The notes beneath the pieces were generated by a model. It saw nothing but the letters and a program-made list of their open reading frames with translations. It ran no database searches and was not told the DNA's origin. From the NCBI GenBank assembly GCA_934555895.1, contig CAKTFH010000011.1:1-64000 (forward strand): a DNA stretch of 64,000 bases, in the 5' to 3' direction. Shown here one piece after another: positions 8,498 to 16,936 of the stretch; the stretch's first letter is position 1; the number at the start of each line of letters is the position of its first letter. A program made the translations under genes and the position numbers. The DNA comes from an uncultured Muribaculaceae bacterium (lineage in GTDB: Bacteria > Bacteroidota > Bacteroidia > Bacteroidales > Muribaculaceae).

Positions 8498-11008
8498 TTA
8501 CTTCTCGGTTTCAGAAGAGGAATGTGAGTGGTGGTGGTGCTTGCCGTCGCCTGACTTGTAGCCATAGCCGTAACCATAACCATAGCCGTAGGTCGATCGC
8601 AGAGAACCCATGTGTGATGTGTCGGTGCCGTTGAGCACAATTGCCATGTTGCGATAACGGCGGGTGTCATAGAATTTCTGAATCTGCGGCAACATCTCGC
8701 GCTCAAGCAGACCGGCACGGATTACAAACACAGTCATGTCGGCATAGTTGTTTATGATCTTCGCATCAGCGACTACCTCTACAGGCGGGCAGTCGAGCAG
8801 CACTATGTCGTAGCGGTTGCGCAGATTCTCGATTAGAGTGGCAAGGCGCTGCGAGTAAAGCATTTCGGCGGGGTTGGGAGGCAGTGTGCCGACCGGAATC
8901 ACATCGAGCCCTTCTATGCCGTTGACATTGCGCACCATCACATCTTCGATTGTGGCATGGCCGCTGAGATATGAGCTGATGCCTTTTGACGGCGAGTTGA
9001 CATAAGTGCTGAGCGAACCTTTGCGGAGGTCGAGGTCCACCACCACCACACGCTGGTTTTTGATGGCGAGTGCCGTGGCCATGTTCATGGTGATGAAGGT
9101 CTTGCCGGAACCGGGGTTGGCTGATGTTACCATCATCACGCGTGCTCCGTTGGCGTCAGCGTCCGCCATAAGCTCGAGGTTGGTACGTATTACGCGGAAT
9201 GCTTCGTTTATCGTGTCGTTGCCACCCTTGCGCACCATAATCACACGGCGGTCGCGCTCATCTTCATGAGCACGGCGCAGACGCTGCAGTCCGCGGCGGC
9301 GCTTGTAACCCAGAGGTATTTCACCCACAAAGGGCACCGAAAGTTTCTCCAGATCTTTGCGGCCACGCACACGCGAGTTAAGTATCTCAGAGAGATATAT
9401 GATGCCTACAGGGATGAGCAAGCCCAGAAGCACTGCTACCATTAGCACATTGCGGCTGTTGGGAGCCACTGGCAGGTCGGAGCCCATGGGAGGGGTGATC
9501 ACGCGGGTATTGTAGGCGGTGAAGGCCTGCGAGAGTTCGTTGTCCTCGCGTTTCTGTAGCAAGAAGAGGTAGAGGGCCTCTTTTACTTTCTGCTGACGCT
9601 CCACGCTCAGAAGATAGCGTGCCTGTGTGGGGTTGGCCTGCAGGCGCGATGAAGCGGCTATCTGCGATGTGCGTGCTGTGCGCACCTGTGAGTTGAGGGT
9701 CACCACATAGTTGTCGATACTTTGCAGGATGGCCTGACGCATGCCGGCCAGCTGGTTGTCCATATCCACCACAAGGGGGTTTGAGGTCGATGAGTTGGCA
9801 ACGAGATTGTTGCGCTCGAGCAACTGCTGGTTGTAAGTGGAAATCTGATTTTCGATATTGAGATTTTCCAGACCGGAATTGGCGGGGAGCACGTTGAACG
9901 AGTTGGCCGAGTTCGTGAGGTAGTCACGGATATACTTGGCCATGCTGAGGCGGTTGTTGAGTCCGGTCACTTCCTCGTCGGCATCTGCCGCGCGGGTGAA
10001 ATAGAGCTGCGAGGCCTGAGTCACATCTGGCACCATATGGGCGCTCTTGTACGACGAGATGTCGGAGTCAACATTGCCGAGTTCGGCCTCGATCACGGCC
10101 AGACGGTCTTTGATGAATTCAGAGGTGCTTATCGCTATGCGGTTCTTGTCGCGGATCCAGTCCTCATTGTAGACATCAATCACGCTCTGAAGCACATCCT
10201 CAGCACGCTCGGTGCTCACATCCGTTATGTTGAGAGTGATGACAGATGCGTAGTCGTCGGGGGCATCTGCTTTAAGTTGCTTTGAATATTCCTCCACAAC
10301 AGCGTTCATCGGCGAACGCTTCACTTCTACTACAAGGGGTTCTTCGATTTTAGGGCCCTTGAAGGAGGCGCCGGGTGCCACTGCCACGCGTCCAAGCGGC
10401 GTCTGTAAGGTGTCGGTGGTGTTGTAGTGGCCTTTTATTGTTTTGCTTATCGTGACATCATCCTCAAGCATTCCTCCGCTGAAGTCGGTGAGCGCCAGAG
10501 TGCCGTCGGGATAGAGAGTGGCCTGCAGGCTCGCTTTTTTCTGCTCGGGAAGGTCTGGGAAGCTCAGGCGCAGCGGAAGGCTCGACCCGTAAAGTGTCGA
10601 TTCCTGCAGTAAGCCGTCTGTAGTGTAGCTGATATTGAGGCCGAGGCGCTTCACTACCTCGAACATCACCGTAGGCGATTTTATTGAGGCTAGCTCGTTG
10701 AGCACGTTGGTGTTGGCCTGCATGAAGCCCATGCCGCTGAATGCGGCGCCCATATCGGCCTGTCCGTACAGGCGGTCGTCTTTGATCAGAAGTGATGCCG
10801 AGCGCTCGAATGTCTGTGGTGTCTTAAATATATAGAATACTGCCAGACCGCAGCACACTACTAAAGAAATCACAAACCAATACCAGCGGCTCAGGCAGAG
10901 CCACAATAGGTCTTTGACTTTCAACGAGGTTTCAGATTCTGTATTCTCTCCCTCGCGTGATGTAATCAATGGCGCTGAAGCTGCTGCCAGGTTATCTGTT
11001 TCACTCAT
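8498..11008 (-). CDS. Wzc-like polysaccharide co-polymerase with BY-kinase domain
   Basis: The protein has 836 residues. It carries an N-terminal Wzz domain with the first membrane helix at about 41-62, a long periplasmic coiled region, a second helix around 525-548 and a cytoplasmic bacterial tyrosine kinase domain. Walker A is ANPGSGKT at about 630-637, Walker A' is VVVVDLDLRKG near 655-665 and Walker B is IVLLDCPP near 735. The C-terminal tail has six tyrosines alternating with glycine (about 807-817), expected autophosphorylation sites, followed by a histidine-rich end (about 824-829). Proteins of this kind control the length and export of capsule or exopolysaccharide together with the Wza channel, whose gene lies directly upstream (42-bp gap, same transcript). 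No glycosyltransferase genes are nearby, so the partner biosynthesis locus must be elsewhere. Confidence 0.93.
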   Translation of the reverse strand: MSETDNLAAASAPLITSREGENTESETSLKVKDLLWLCLSRWYWFVISLVVCCGLAVFYIFKTPQTFERSASLLIKDDRLYGQADMGAAFSGMGFMQANTNVLNELASIKSPTVMFEVVKRLGLNISYTTDGLLQESTLYGSSLPLRLSFPDLPEQKKASLQATLYPDGTLALTDFSGGMLEDDVTISKTIKGHYNTTDTLQTPLGRVAVAPGASFKGPKIEEPLVVEVKRSPMNAVVEEYSKQLKADAPDDYASVITLNITDVSTERAEDVLQSVIDVYNEDWIRDKNRIAISTSEFIKDRLAVIEAELGNVDSDISSYKSAHMVPDVTQASQLYFTRAADADEEVTGLNNRLSMAKYIRDYLTNSANSFNVLPANSGLENLNIENQISTYNQQLLERNNLVANSSTSNPLVVDMDNQLAGMRQAILQSIDNYVVTLNSQVRTARTSQIAASSRLQANPTQARYLLSVERQQKVKEALYLFLLQKREDNELSQAFTAYNTRVITPPMGSDLPVAPNSRNVLMVAVLLGLLIPVGIIYLSEILNSRVRGRKDLEKLSVPFVGEIPLGYKRRRGLQRLRRAHEDERDRRVIMVRKGGNDTINEAFRVIRTNLELMADADANGARVMMVTSANPGSGKTFITMNMATALAIKNQRVVVVDLDLRKGSLSTYVNSPSKGISSYLSGHATIEDVMVRNVNGIEGLDVIPVGTLPPNPAEMLYSQRLATLIENLRNRYDIVLLDCPPVEVVADAKIINNYADMTVFVIRAGLLEREMLPQIQKFYDTRRYRNMAIVLNGTDTSHMGSLRSTYGYGYGYGYGYKSGDGKHHHHSHSSSETEK

Positions 11009-11050
11009 ACTGTGGATGTGGTATAAAGTGTCTGTTTGAAATTATAGATT

Positions 11051-11875
11051 TTATTTGAACACGAGCACTGCCACAGTGGTGGCGAGCGATGCGATTGAAA
11101 TCCAGAATGAGGGGGTCAGCGGGGCATTGCCATTGGCTGTGGTCTGGCGCTTGCGCACATCATTGGGCGATACATACACCACATCGTCCTGCTGCATGTA
11201 GAACGCAGGGCTCTGCATGGTCTTTTCGGCATCGGTGAGGTCGACACGATAGGAAGTCTTGTTGCCGTTCTCGTCAGTGCGGGTCACAAGCACATCCTTG
11301 CGCTGTCCCTGAATGGTGAGGTCACCTGCGCCTGCGAGAGCATCGAGCAGTGTGAACTGGTCACGATCGAATGTCACTCTGCCTGGCTTGTTGACCTCCC
11401 CGAGCACTACGACTCCGTTGTTAAGGAAGTCGACGATTACAGTGGGATCTTTTATAAGGTTACGGTCAAGAAGCTCTTTGGCGATGTAGTCGGCTACTTC
11501 AGAGCGCTGCATGCCGCCGATGTGGATTTTGCCTAGCACCGGAAACTGGATGTCGCCGTAGTGGTCCACCACATATGATGCCACATCATTGCTGGCACGC
11601 TGTGCCGATGTAACTCCGGGCTGCGAAAGGCGTTGTGAGATTACAGGCAGGTTGAACAGGCTCATCAGCTGTGGATCTTTCGAAACCACAAGTATCGATA
11701 GGCGGTCGCCCGGACGCACAGTGATGCTCTTCACGGAGGATAACTCCTGCTGCTGCTCGTTTTGTAAATTACTGAAATATGTCACATCTTTGGGAGCGCG
11801 GCACGAAGTAACCGCGAAACCTAAAAGTAGGGCTGCCGCTATGGCACGTACCCGGTGGATTTTGATTCCGAACAT
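11051..11875 (-). CDS. Wza-like polysaccharide export lipoprotein
   Basis: The protein has 274 residues from the ATG at 11875, chosen because a lipoprotein signal follows at once (ALLLGFAVTSC, lipobox ending at the Cys). The upstream start at 11950 would bury it. It contains a polysaccharide export (Poly_export) segment with the typical V-R-P-G-D-x-L-S-I start, then an SLBB-like domain (V-V-V-L-G-E-V-N-K-P-G). The C-terminus ends in a hydrophobic helix (FWISIASLATTVAVLVF). It should form the outer-membrane export channel for capsule or exopolysaccharide and work with the Wzc-like kinase encoded just downstream. Confidence 0.92.
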   Translation of the reverse strand: MFGIKIHRVRAIAAALLLGFAVTSCRAPKDVTYFSNLQNEQQQELSSVKSITVRPGDRLSILVVSKDPQLMSLFNLPVISQRLSQPGVTSAQRASNDVASYVVDHYGDIQFPVLGKIHIGGMQRSEVADYIAKELLDRNLIKDPTVIVDFLNNGVVVLGEVNKPGRVTFDRDQFTLLDALAGAGDLTIQGQRKDVLVTRTDENGNKTSYRVDLTDAEKTMQSPAFYMQQDDVVYVSPNDVRKRQTTANGNAPLTPSFWISIASLATTVAVLVFK

Positions 11876-11996
11876 ACGTTTCTGAATGGCTTTGTTAGCA
11901 ATGGTGTTGTGTGTCAGATTGTGATGATACCATTTCACCCCGTCGGGCACGGCACTCCGCGCACAGATGAGGTGAGAACAAGGTCGTTTGAGGCCA

Positions 11997-12027
11997 CAAA
12001 GTTAGTGCTTTTTGCGCAATTAGCAAA
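11997..12027 (-). promoter_or_regulatory. promoter TTTG-N19-TAACTTTG for the wza-wzc pair
   Basis: On the minus strand, TTTG (12024-12027) and TAACTTTG (11997-12004) are separated by exactly 19 nt, a full Bacteroidota consensus. The leader to the ATG at 11875 would be about 115 nt. Confidence 0.75.
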
Positions 12028-12111
12028 AAGACAGCATGAAATAAAATTGTTTATTCATTGCTTTTTTATGCAATTTATCCGTTACTTGTGTGCGAAAACC
12101 TCTTCCGGCTC

Positions 12112-12142
12112 TTGCGCATCGTTGTGAAACTATTTAATTTTG
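12112..12142 (+). promoter_or_regulatory. promoter TTG-N20-TAATTTTG for ftsE
   Basis: TTG (12112-12114) is 20 nt before TAATTTTG (12135-12142). Transcription would begin around 12149, giving a short leader to the ATG at 12164. It is divergent from the wza promoter. Confidence 0.65.
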
Positions 12143-12163
12143 CATGTGCAAACCTACTCGAAG

Positions 12164-12829
12164 ATGAATGTAATAGATTATAGAGATGTGGAAATACTCC
12201 GCAAGGAGCTGGTGGTGCTGAAGCATGTGAACCTTCAGATAGCCGAGGGAGAGTTTGCCTATCTCATCGGAAAGGTGGGCAGCGGCAAAAGCAGCCTCCT
12301 GAAGAGCATGTATGCCGAAATTCCTGTCACCACCGGGGAAGCCCGCGTGATGGGAACCGACCTCGTGGGCATACGCCGGCGCGACATCCCCGCGCTCCGT
12401 CGACAGATTGGCATCGTGTTTCAGGATTTCCAGCTGCTGACCGACCGCAATGTTTTCGACAATCTCCGTTTTGTGCTCGATGCCACCGGATGGCGCGACC
12501 GGGATGAAAAAGAAGAGCGCATCGAGCAGGTGCTTACTCAGGTCGGCATGTCGACCAAGTCATATAAGATGCCCCACGAGCTCTCTGGTGGCGAGCAGCA
12601 GCGCATAGTCATAGCGCGTGCGTTGCTCAACAAACCCCGTCTCATCCTGGCCGACGAGCCGACCGGCAATCTTGATCCCCAGACAGGTGACAGCATTGTG
12701 CGCCATCTTCACGAGATTGCCCGCGGTGGCACTGCGGTGGTGATGGCCACCCATAATCTGCTGCTTGTAGAGCAGTATCCCGCCAGGGTAATCCGCTGCG
12801 AGGCCAAGCAGCTCTGCGCCGGCAAATGA
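12164..12829 (+). CDS. ftsE: cell division ABC transporter ATP-binding protein FtsE
   Basis: The protein has 221 residues from the ATG at 12164. The ABC ATPase motifs are complete: Walker A GKVGSGKS (36-43), Q-loop Gln87 in VFQDFQLL, signature LSGGE (140-144), Walker B LILADEP (160-166) and the switch His in ATHN. The D-F-Q-L-L and P-T-G-N-L-D-P segments fit FtsE better than LolD or other MacB-type ATPases. With FtsX it would couple ATP hydrolysis to septal peptidoglycan hydrolase activation at the division site. No ftsX-like gene is in the window. The gene stands alone between the divergent wza promoter and lysC. Confidence 0.88.
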   Translation: MNVIDYRDVEILRKELVVLKHVNLQIAEGEFAYLIGKVGSGKSSLLKSMYAEIPVTTGEARVMGTDLVGIRRRDIPALRRQIGIVFQDFQLLTDRNVFDNLRFVLDATGWRDRDEKEERIEQVLTQVGMSTKSYKMPHELSGGEQQRIVIARALLNKPRLILADEPTGNLDPQTGDSIVRHLHEIARGGTAVVMATHNLLLVEQYPARVIRCEAKQLCAGK

Positions 12830-12898
12830 TGCAACATCAAGCTTTACAATAAACTTTTTTCAGAAATCGCTAACCCCTCTCCTCCGGCAATAGAGGCT

Positions 12899-14233
12899 AT
12901 GAAGATAATGAAATTCGGAGGTACTTCGGTCGGAAGTGCCCAGCGTATAAAAAATGTAGCCGCTCTGGCTATTCCACGTGGCCGCAACATAGTGGTACTG
13001 TCAGCAATGTCGGGCACCACAAATACTCTCGTGGAGATCGCAGGCTATCTTTTGCGTAAAAACATCAACTCCGCAAAAGATAAAATCAACAGTCTTGAGG
13101 AAAAATATCGCTGTGTTGTCGACGAGCTATATTCCGGCGAATCCTTTAAGGCATGCGCGCTGAGCAGGTTGACCGATATTTTCGCTCTCATCCGCTCACT
13201 GGCTCATGACGGTTTCAATGCCGCCGACGAGAAGGTGATTCTCGCCCAGGGCGAGCTCATGAGCACAGCCATGATGGAAATATACATGCAGGAGCAAGGT
13301 GTGAAGTGTATCTGGTTGCCGGCCCTCGACTTTATGCGCACCGATGCCGACGGCGAGGCCGATATAGACCACATCACTCAGACTCTCTGTCCGATGCTCG
13401 AGGAACATCCCGAAGCCGACATTTTTGTCACCCAGGGTTTCATATGCCGTAACTCAGACGGAGATATTGACAATCTGCAGCGTGGAGGCAGCGATCTAAC
13501 CGCATCGCTCATCGGCGCCGCAATTCATGCCGAGGAAATAGAAATCTGGACCGATATCGACGGCATGCACAACAACGATCCCCGCTTTGTAGAGGGCACC
13601 GCTCCAGTGGCCGAGCTCCACTTTGACGAGGCTGCCGAGCTGGCGTATTTCGGTGCAAAAATCCTGCATCCCACCTGTGTGATGCCGGCGAAGTTCAACA
13701 ACATACCCATCCGTGTACTCAACACCATGGAGCCCGAGGCACGCGGCACTCTTATCTACAACACCGTGCATTCGCGCTCCATAAAGGCTGTGGCGGCCAA
13801 AGACGGCATCATGGCTGTTAAAATCAAATCGTCGCGCATGCTCATGGCCTCCGGATTCATCCATCGTGTGTTTGAGATATTCGATAATTACAAGCGTCCC
13901 ATCGACATGATTGCCACCTCTGAGGTGGGCATCTCTGTGACCATCGACAATCCTCTGAAGCTCGAGCATATCGTTGACGAACTTAAAGAGATAGGCACAG
14001 TAACTATCGACTACGACATGGTGATTATCTGCGTGGTGGGCGACCTTGAGTGGCACAACCGCGGTTTTGAGGCAAAAGCGGTGGATGCCTTGCGCGATGT
14101 GCCGGTGCGTATGATTTCCTATGGCGGCTCCAATTATAATATATCGTTCCTTGTGAAGGCCGAAGATAAGACCCGTGCGCTCAATGCCTTGCAGCAAGCG
14201 CTTTTCCCTGCTGAAGAAGAGCTGCCGCACTAA
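12899..14233 (+). CDS. lysC: aspartate kinase (monofunctional)
   Basis: The protein has 444 residues. The N-terminal kinase domain opens with K-F-G-G-T-S-V-G-S, has the F-V-T-Q-G-F-I and G-G-S-D-L-T-A-S-L substrate-binding segments and the W-T-D-I-D-G-M motif. Two ACT-type regulatory segments follow (residues ~300-440). It phosphorylates L-aspartate, the first step toward lysine, diaminopimelate, threonine and methionine. The ACT region indicates feedback control by an end-product amino acid. It is monofunctional, without a homoserine dehydrogenase extension. It is 69 bp downstream of ftsE and closed by a strong terminator. Confidence 0.95.
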   Translation: MKIMKFGGTSVGSAQRIKNVAALAIPRGRNIVVLSAMSGTTNTLVEIAGYLLRKNINSAKDKINSLEEKYRCVVDELYSGESFKACALSRLTDIFALIRSLAHDGFNAADEKVILAQGELMSTAMMEIYMQEQGVKCIWLPALDFMRTDADGEADIDHITQTLCPMLEEHPEADIFVTQGFICRNSDGDIDNLQRGGSDLTASLIGAAIHAEEIEIWTDIDGMHNNDPRFVEGTAPVAELHFDEAAELAYFGAKILHPTCVMPAKFNNIPIRVLNTMEPEARGTLIYNTVHSRSIKAVAAKDGIMAVKIKSSRMLMASGFIHRVFEIFDNYKRPIDMIATSEVGISVTIDNPLKLEHIVDELKEIGTVTIDYDMVIICVVGDLEWHNRGFEAKAVDALRDVPVRMISYGGSNYNISFLVKAEDKTRALNALQQALFPAEEELPH

Positions 14234-14250
14234 TGAAATTCGCATAAAAC

Positions 14251-14294
14251 AACAAAGAAGGATGTCATCACGACAGCCTTCTTTGTTTTTTCTT
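14251..14294 (+). terminator. lysC terminator
   Basis: The stem 14251-14266 pairs with 14272-14287 (16 bp, one A:C mismatch, loop of 5), followed by a T-rich run. The rest of the 323-nt gap to 14556 is AT-rich. I find no convincing promoter or gene there apart from a short GGGCCG...CGGCCC inverted repeat near 14500-14530. Confidence 0.85.
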
Positions 14295-14556
14295 TAACCT
14301 TAAATCTAATACCATGAAAAAACACAGTGCAAATATAGTATTTATACCATTCAAACAACGTGCCGAGAAGTTTGTTCGGTTTATATCTCAGTTTAACTAT
14401 TATTAACACTTGTAACATTGCCGTTCCGTCTTTTATCTGTAACTTTATTCACGATTTACAACGTTTTATAAAATCACTGATACATAAGATTGAATTTTTG
14501 GGCCGTCGACCATTCCTGAGGCTGCGGCCCTTGGGTCATTAGAAATTTTTTTTGCA

Positions 14557-15336
14557 ATGAATTCACATATACACATACTTGTGATTGACGACGAGGAGTC
14601 GTGGTGCGAGATTTTAAAATACAATCTTGAAAGAGAAGGTTATGATGTGGACACCGCCGACAGTGCGGAGACCGCCCTTACTTACGACCTCGCACAGTAC
14701 AATCTTCTCATTGTCGACATCATGATGGAGGCCATGAGCGGATTTGATTTCGCACGGCGTGTGCGCAACAATCCCGACCCCGTAGTGGAGAACATCCCCA
14801 TAATTTTCTGTTCGGCCCTTGACGCTGAAGACGACCTCGTGAAAGGCCTTAACATCGGTGCCGACGATTATATAACCAAGCCGTTTAACATCGGCGAGGC
14901 CATTGCGCGTGTAAAAGCTGTGCTCAGGCGTGCTTCTGCACATCCGGTTCTCACCGCCGAGCAGCAGCCGACGCCGGTGCAGCCGGTGGCCCACAAGCTC
15001 AAGCAACCTGAACTGCCGCCGGTAACTGTTCCCGACAGCTATGAGGACGATATCACATTCAAGCAGCTTCGCCTCGACCGCAACGGCAAACGCTGCTATA
15101 TCGGAAACAAGGATATAGATCTGACCCGCATCGAATTCGACCTTATGCTTTTCTTCCTGACACATCGCGAGAGAGTGCATTCGCGTGAGGAAATCATGCA
15201 GCATGTATGGGGCGCGCAGGTGACCAAACGTACCATCGATGTGAGTGTGGCCCGACTCCGCAGCAAGCTTGGCGACTATCGCTCGCACATTGATACCCGT
15301 CAGGGATTTGGCTACTGCTTCAGAACCGACATTTGA
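14557..15336 (+). CDS. OmpR-family response regulator
   Basis: The protein has 259 residues. The receiver domain (1-120) has the acidic pair Asp11/Asp12, the phosphorylation site Asp54 in LIVDIMM and Lys108 in ITKPF. A Pro/Gln-rich linker (about 130-160) leads to a C-terminal winged-helix DNA-binding domain (LTRIEFDLMLFFLTHRERVHSREEIM, then TIDVSVARLRSKL). It is paired with the sensor kinase gene 46 bp downstream. The sensed signal is not evident. The tight pairing and lack of other genes in the unit mean its targets cannot be inferred from context. Confidence 0.93.
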   Translation: MNSHIHILVIDDEESWCEILKYNLEREGYDVDTADSAETALTYDLAQYNLLIVDIMMEAMSGFDFARRVRNNPDPVVENIPIIFCSALDAEDDLVKGLNIGADDYITKPFNIGEAIARVKAVLRRASAHPVLTAEQQPTPVQPVAHKLKQPELPPVTVPDSYEDDITFKQLRLDRNGKRCYIGNKDIDLTRIEFDLMLFFLTHRERVHSREEIMQHVWGAQVTKRTIDVSVARLRSKLGDYRSHIDTRQGFGYCFRTDI

Positions 15337-15382
15337 TTCTGCCCGCTGATTTTTAGCTTACCACCTACTTTATTGCGGGATT

Positions 15383-16858
15383 ATGAAATTTCGTCTTCGT
15401 TACCATATCCGCCTGTTCCTCACGGCGGCACTTTGCATCTGGGCTGTGGTATTCTGCTTCGCCTATATGGTGATACTGCAGGAATCGCGCTCGCGCAACG
15501 AAAGCATGGCTGAGCGTCTTGATATTGCTACATCGTGTATAGCTGACGCATGTGAGTCCGACAACGACATACCCACCACAATCAATTTCGTAAAAAGATA
15601 CCTTAAAGACACATATCTTCAGGATGTGAAGATACAGGTCTATGACCTGCGCAACCATCAGGTGATGTACAGCGTTGGAGGTTCCGACTTCACTGTGCCG
15701 GAAGAGGCGCTCAATGCCGAACGTGTTACAAAACCTGACGGCACAAAAATGCTCACTCTTCTCAACAGCGAGACAGCCGACTCGGATCTGTTTCTATACT
15801 CGAGCTGCCTCACACCGGATGAGGCTCTTGATATAAGATTGAGTTTGCCATGCGATAAAAAAGTGCTGCAGGCCGCTTCAGTTAATCCTATCATATGGGT
15901 CTTCATGATTGCCATAGGCGTAGTCGGCACATTGCTGGCCTACTACATCACCTCGCACCAGGCCCGCAACGTGACCTTACTTCACGACTTTGCGCACCGT
16001 GCCGCCGGTGATAAGGACTTTATACCCATCGGCAATTTCCCCTCCGATGAAATCGGTGAGATCTCGCGTCAGATTGTGGCTATCTACAATTCGAGAATGC
16101 AAGCCAATGTGCGGCGCGAGCGTGAGCATGTCATTGCCCTGAAAGCCATTCAGGACAAGAACAACATGAAAAAAATACTCACAGACAATATATCTCATGA
16201 GCTCAAGACTCCTATCGGCATCATCAGGGCTTATGTGGATATGCTCATTGAGCAGCCCGATATGCCCGACACCGACCGTCAGCACTTCCTGCAGAAAACC
16301 AAGCAGAGCGTAGATCGCCTGGTGAACATGCTCAATGATCTTTCCACAATGACACGCCTCGATGAGTCGGGTTCCACCATTTCCATGAGGGAGGTGGATT
16401 TCCATTCACTCATCTTCTCTCTCGCCGACGATGTCACGAAATCGGGTATCCTCAAAGATATGGATTTCCGATTCAACATTCCTATCGACTGCAAGGTCAT
16501 GGGAAACGAGGATCTGCTCATTTCCGTCATTCAGAATCTCATCAAGAATGCCTGTGCCTATTCACAGGGCACCCAGATGGGCGTTGAGCTTCTGGGACGC
16601 AATGAACGTTATTATACATTCTCGTTCTTTGACAACGGCGTGGGCGTATCGAAGGAGCACATGGAGCATCTTTTCGAGCGTTTTTATCGTGTGGACAGCG
16701 GGCGCTCGCGAAAGGCCGGAGGCACCGGTTTGGGCTTGCCTATCGTGAAGAGCTGCATCAACACCATGGGAGGTTCGGTGAGTGTGCGCAACCGCCGTGG
16801 CGGCGGTCTGGAGTTTATTTTCACCCTTCTGCGCTCCCGTCAGGAACCGCAGGCATAA
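15383..16858 (+). CDS. sensor histidine kinase
   Basis: The protein has 491 residues. Two transmembrane helices (about 11-32 and 170-190) flank a ~135-residue periplasmic sensor domain. A HAMP-like segment follows (190-250), then HisKA with the phospho-accepting His272 in NISHELKTP, and the HATPase domain with N box NLIKNACAYS, G1 DNGVGV and G2 GGTGLGLPIVKS. It is the cognate kinase of the response regulator directly upstream. The periplasmic domain shows no family I recognise. It is convergent with feoAB, from which it is separated by a perfect inverted repeat. Confidence 0.93.
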   Translation: MKFRLRYHIRLFLTAALCIWAVVFCFAYMVILQESRSRNESMAERLDIATSCIADACESDNDIPTTINFVKRYLKDTYLQDVKIQVYDLRNHQVMYSVGGSDFTVPEEALNAERVTKPDGTKMLTLLNSETADSDLFLYSSCLTPDEALDIRLSLPCDKKVLQAASVNPIIWVFMIAIGVVGTLLAYYITSHQARNVTLLHDFAHRAAGDKDFIPIGNFPSDEIGEISRQIVAIYNSRMQANVRREREHVIALKAIQDKNNMKKILTDNISHELKTPIGIIRAYVDMLIEQPDMPDTDRQHFLQKTKQSVDRLVNMLNDLSTMTRLDESGSTISMREVDFHSLIFSLADDVTKSGILKDMDFRFNIPIDCKVMGNEDLLISVIQNLIKNACAYSQGTQMGVELLGRNERYYTFSFFDNGVGVSKEHMEHLFERFYRVDSGRSRKAGGTGLGLPIVKSCINTMGGSVSVRNRRGGGLEFIFTLLRSRQEPQA

Positions 16859-16870
16859 ATCTGATTGAAA

Positions 16871-16921
16871 CATAGACTGAGCCGGCCGACAGTTTTTTGC
16901 TGTCGGCCGGCTCAGTCTATG
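16871..16921. terminator. 22-bp perfect inverted repeat between convergent genes
   Basis: 16871-16892 and 16900-16921 are exact reverse complements (22 bp) around the 7-nt loop TTTTTTG. There is no T-run after the stem on either strand. The T run lies in the loop. It probably ends transcription of both the sensor kinase and feoAB. Confidence 0.7.
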
Positions 16922-16936
16922 TCATTATGAAATCTC

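Noticed and set aside
8139..8634. Plus-strand open frames of 106-140 codons between the LRR and wzc genes
   Set aside because: They run through a palindromic element, a terminator hairpin and the wzc 3' end, and the translated sequences show no protein-like features.
14360..14542. 60-codon plus-strand frame before the response regulator
   Set aside because: No start context, no domain, AT-rich intergenic composition.
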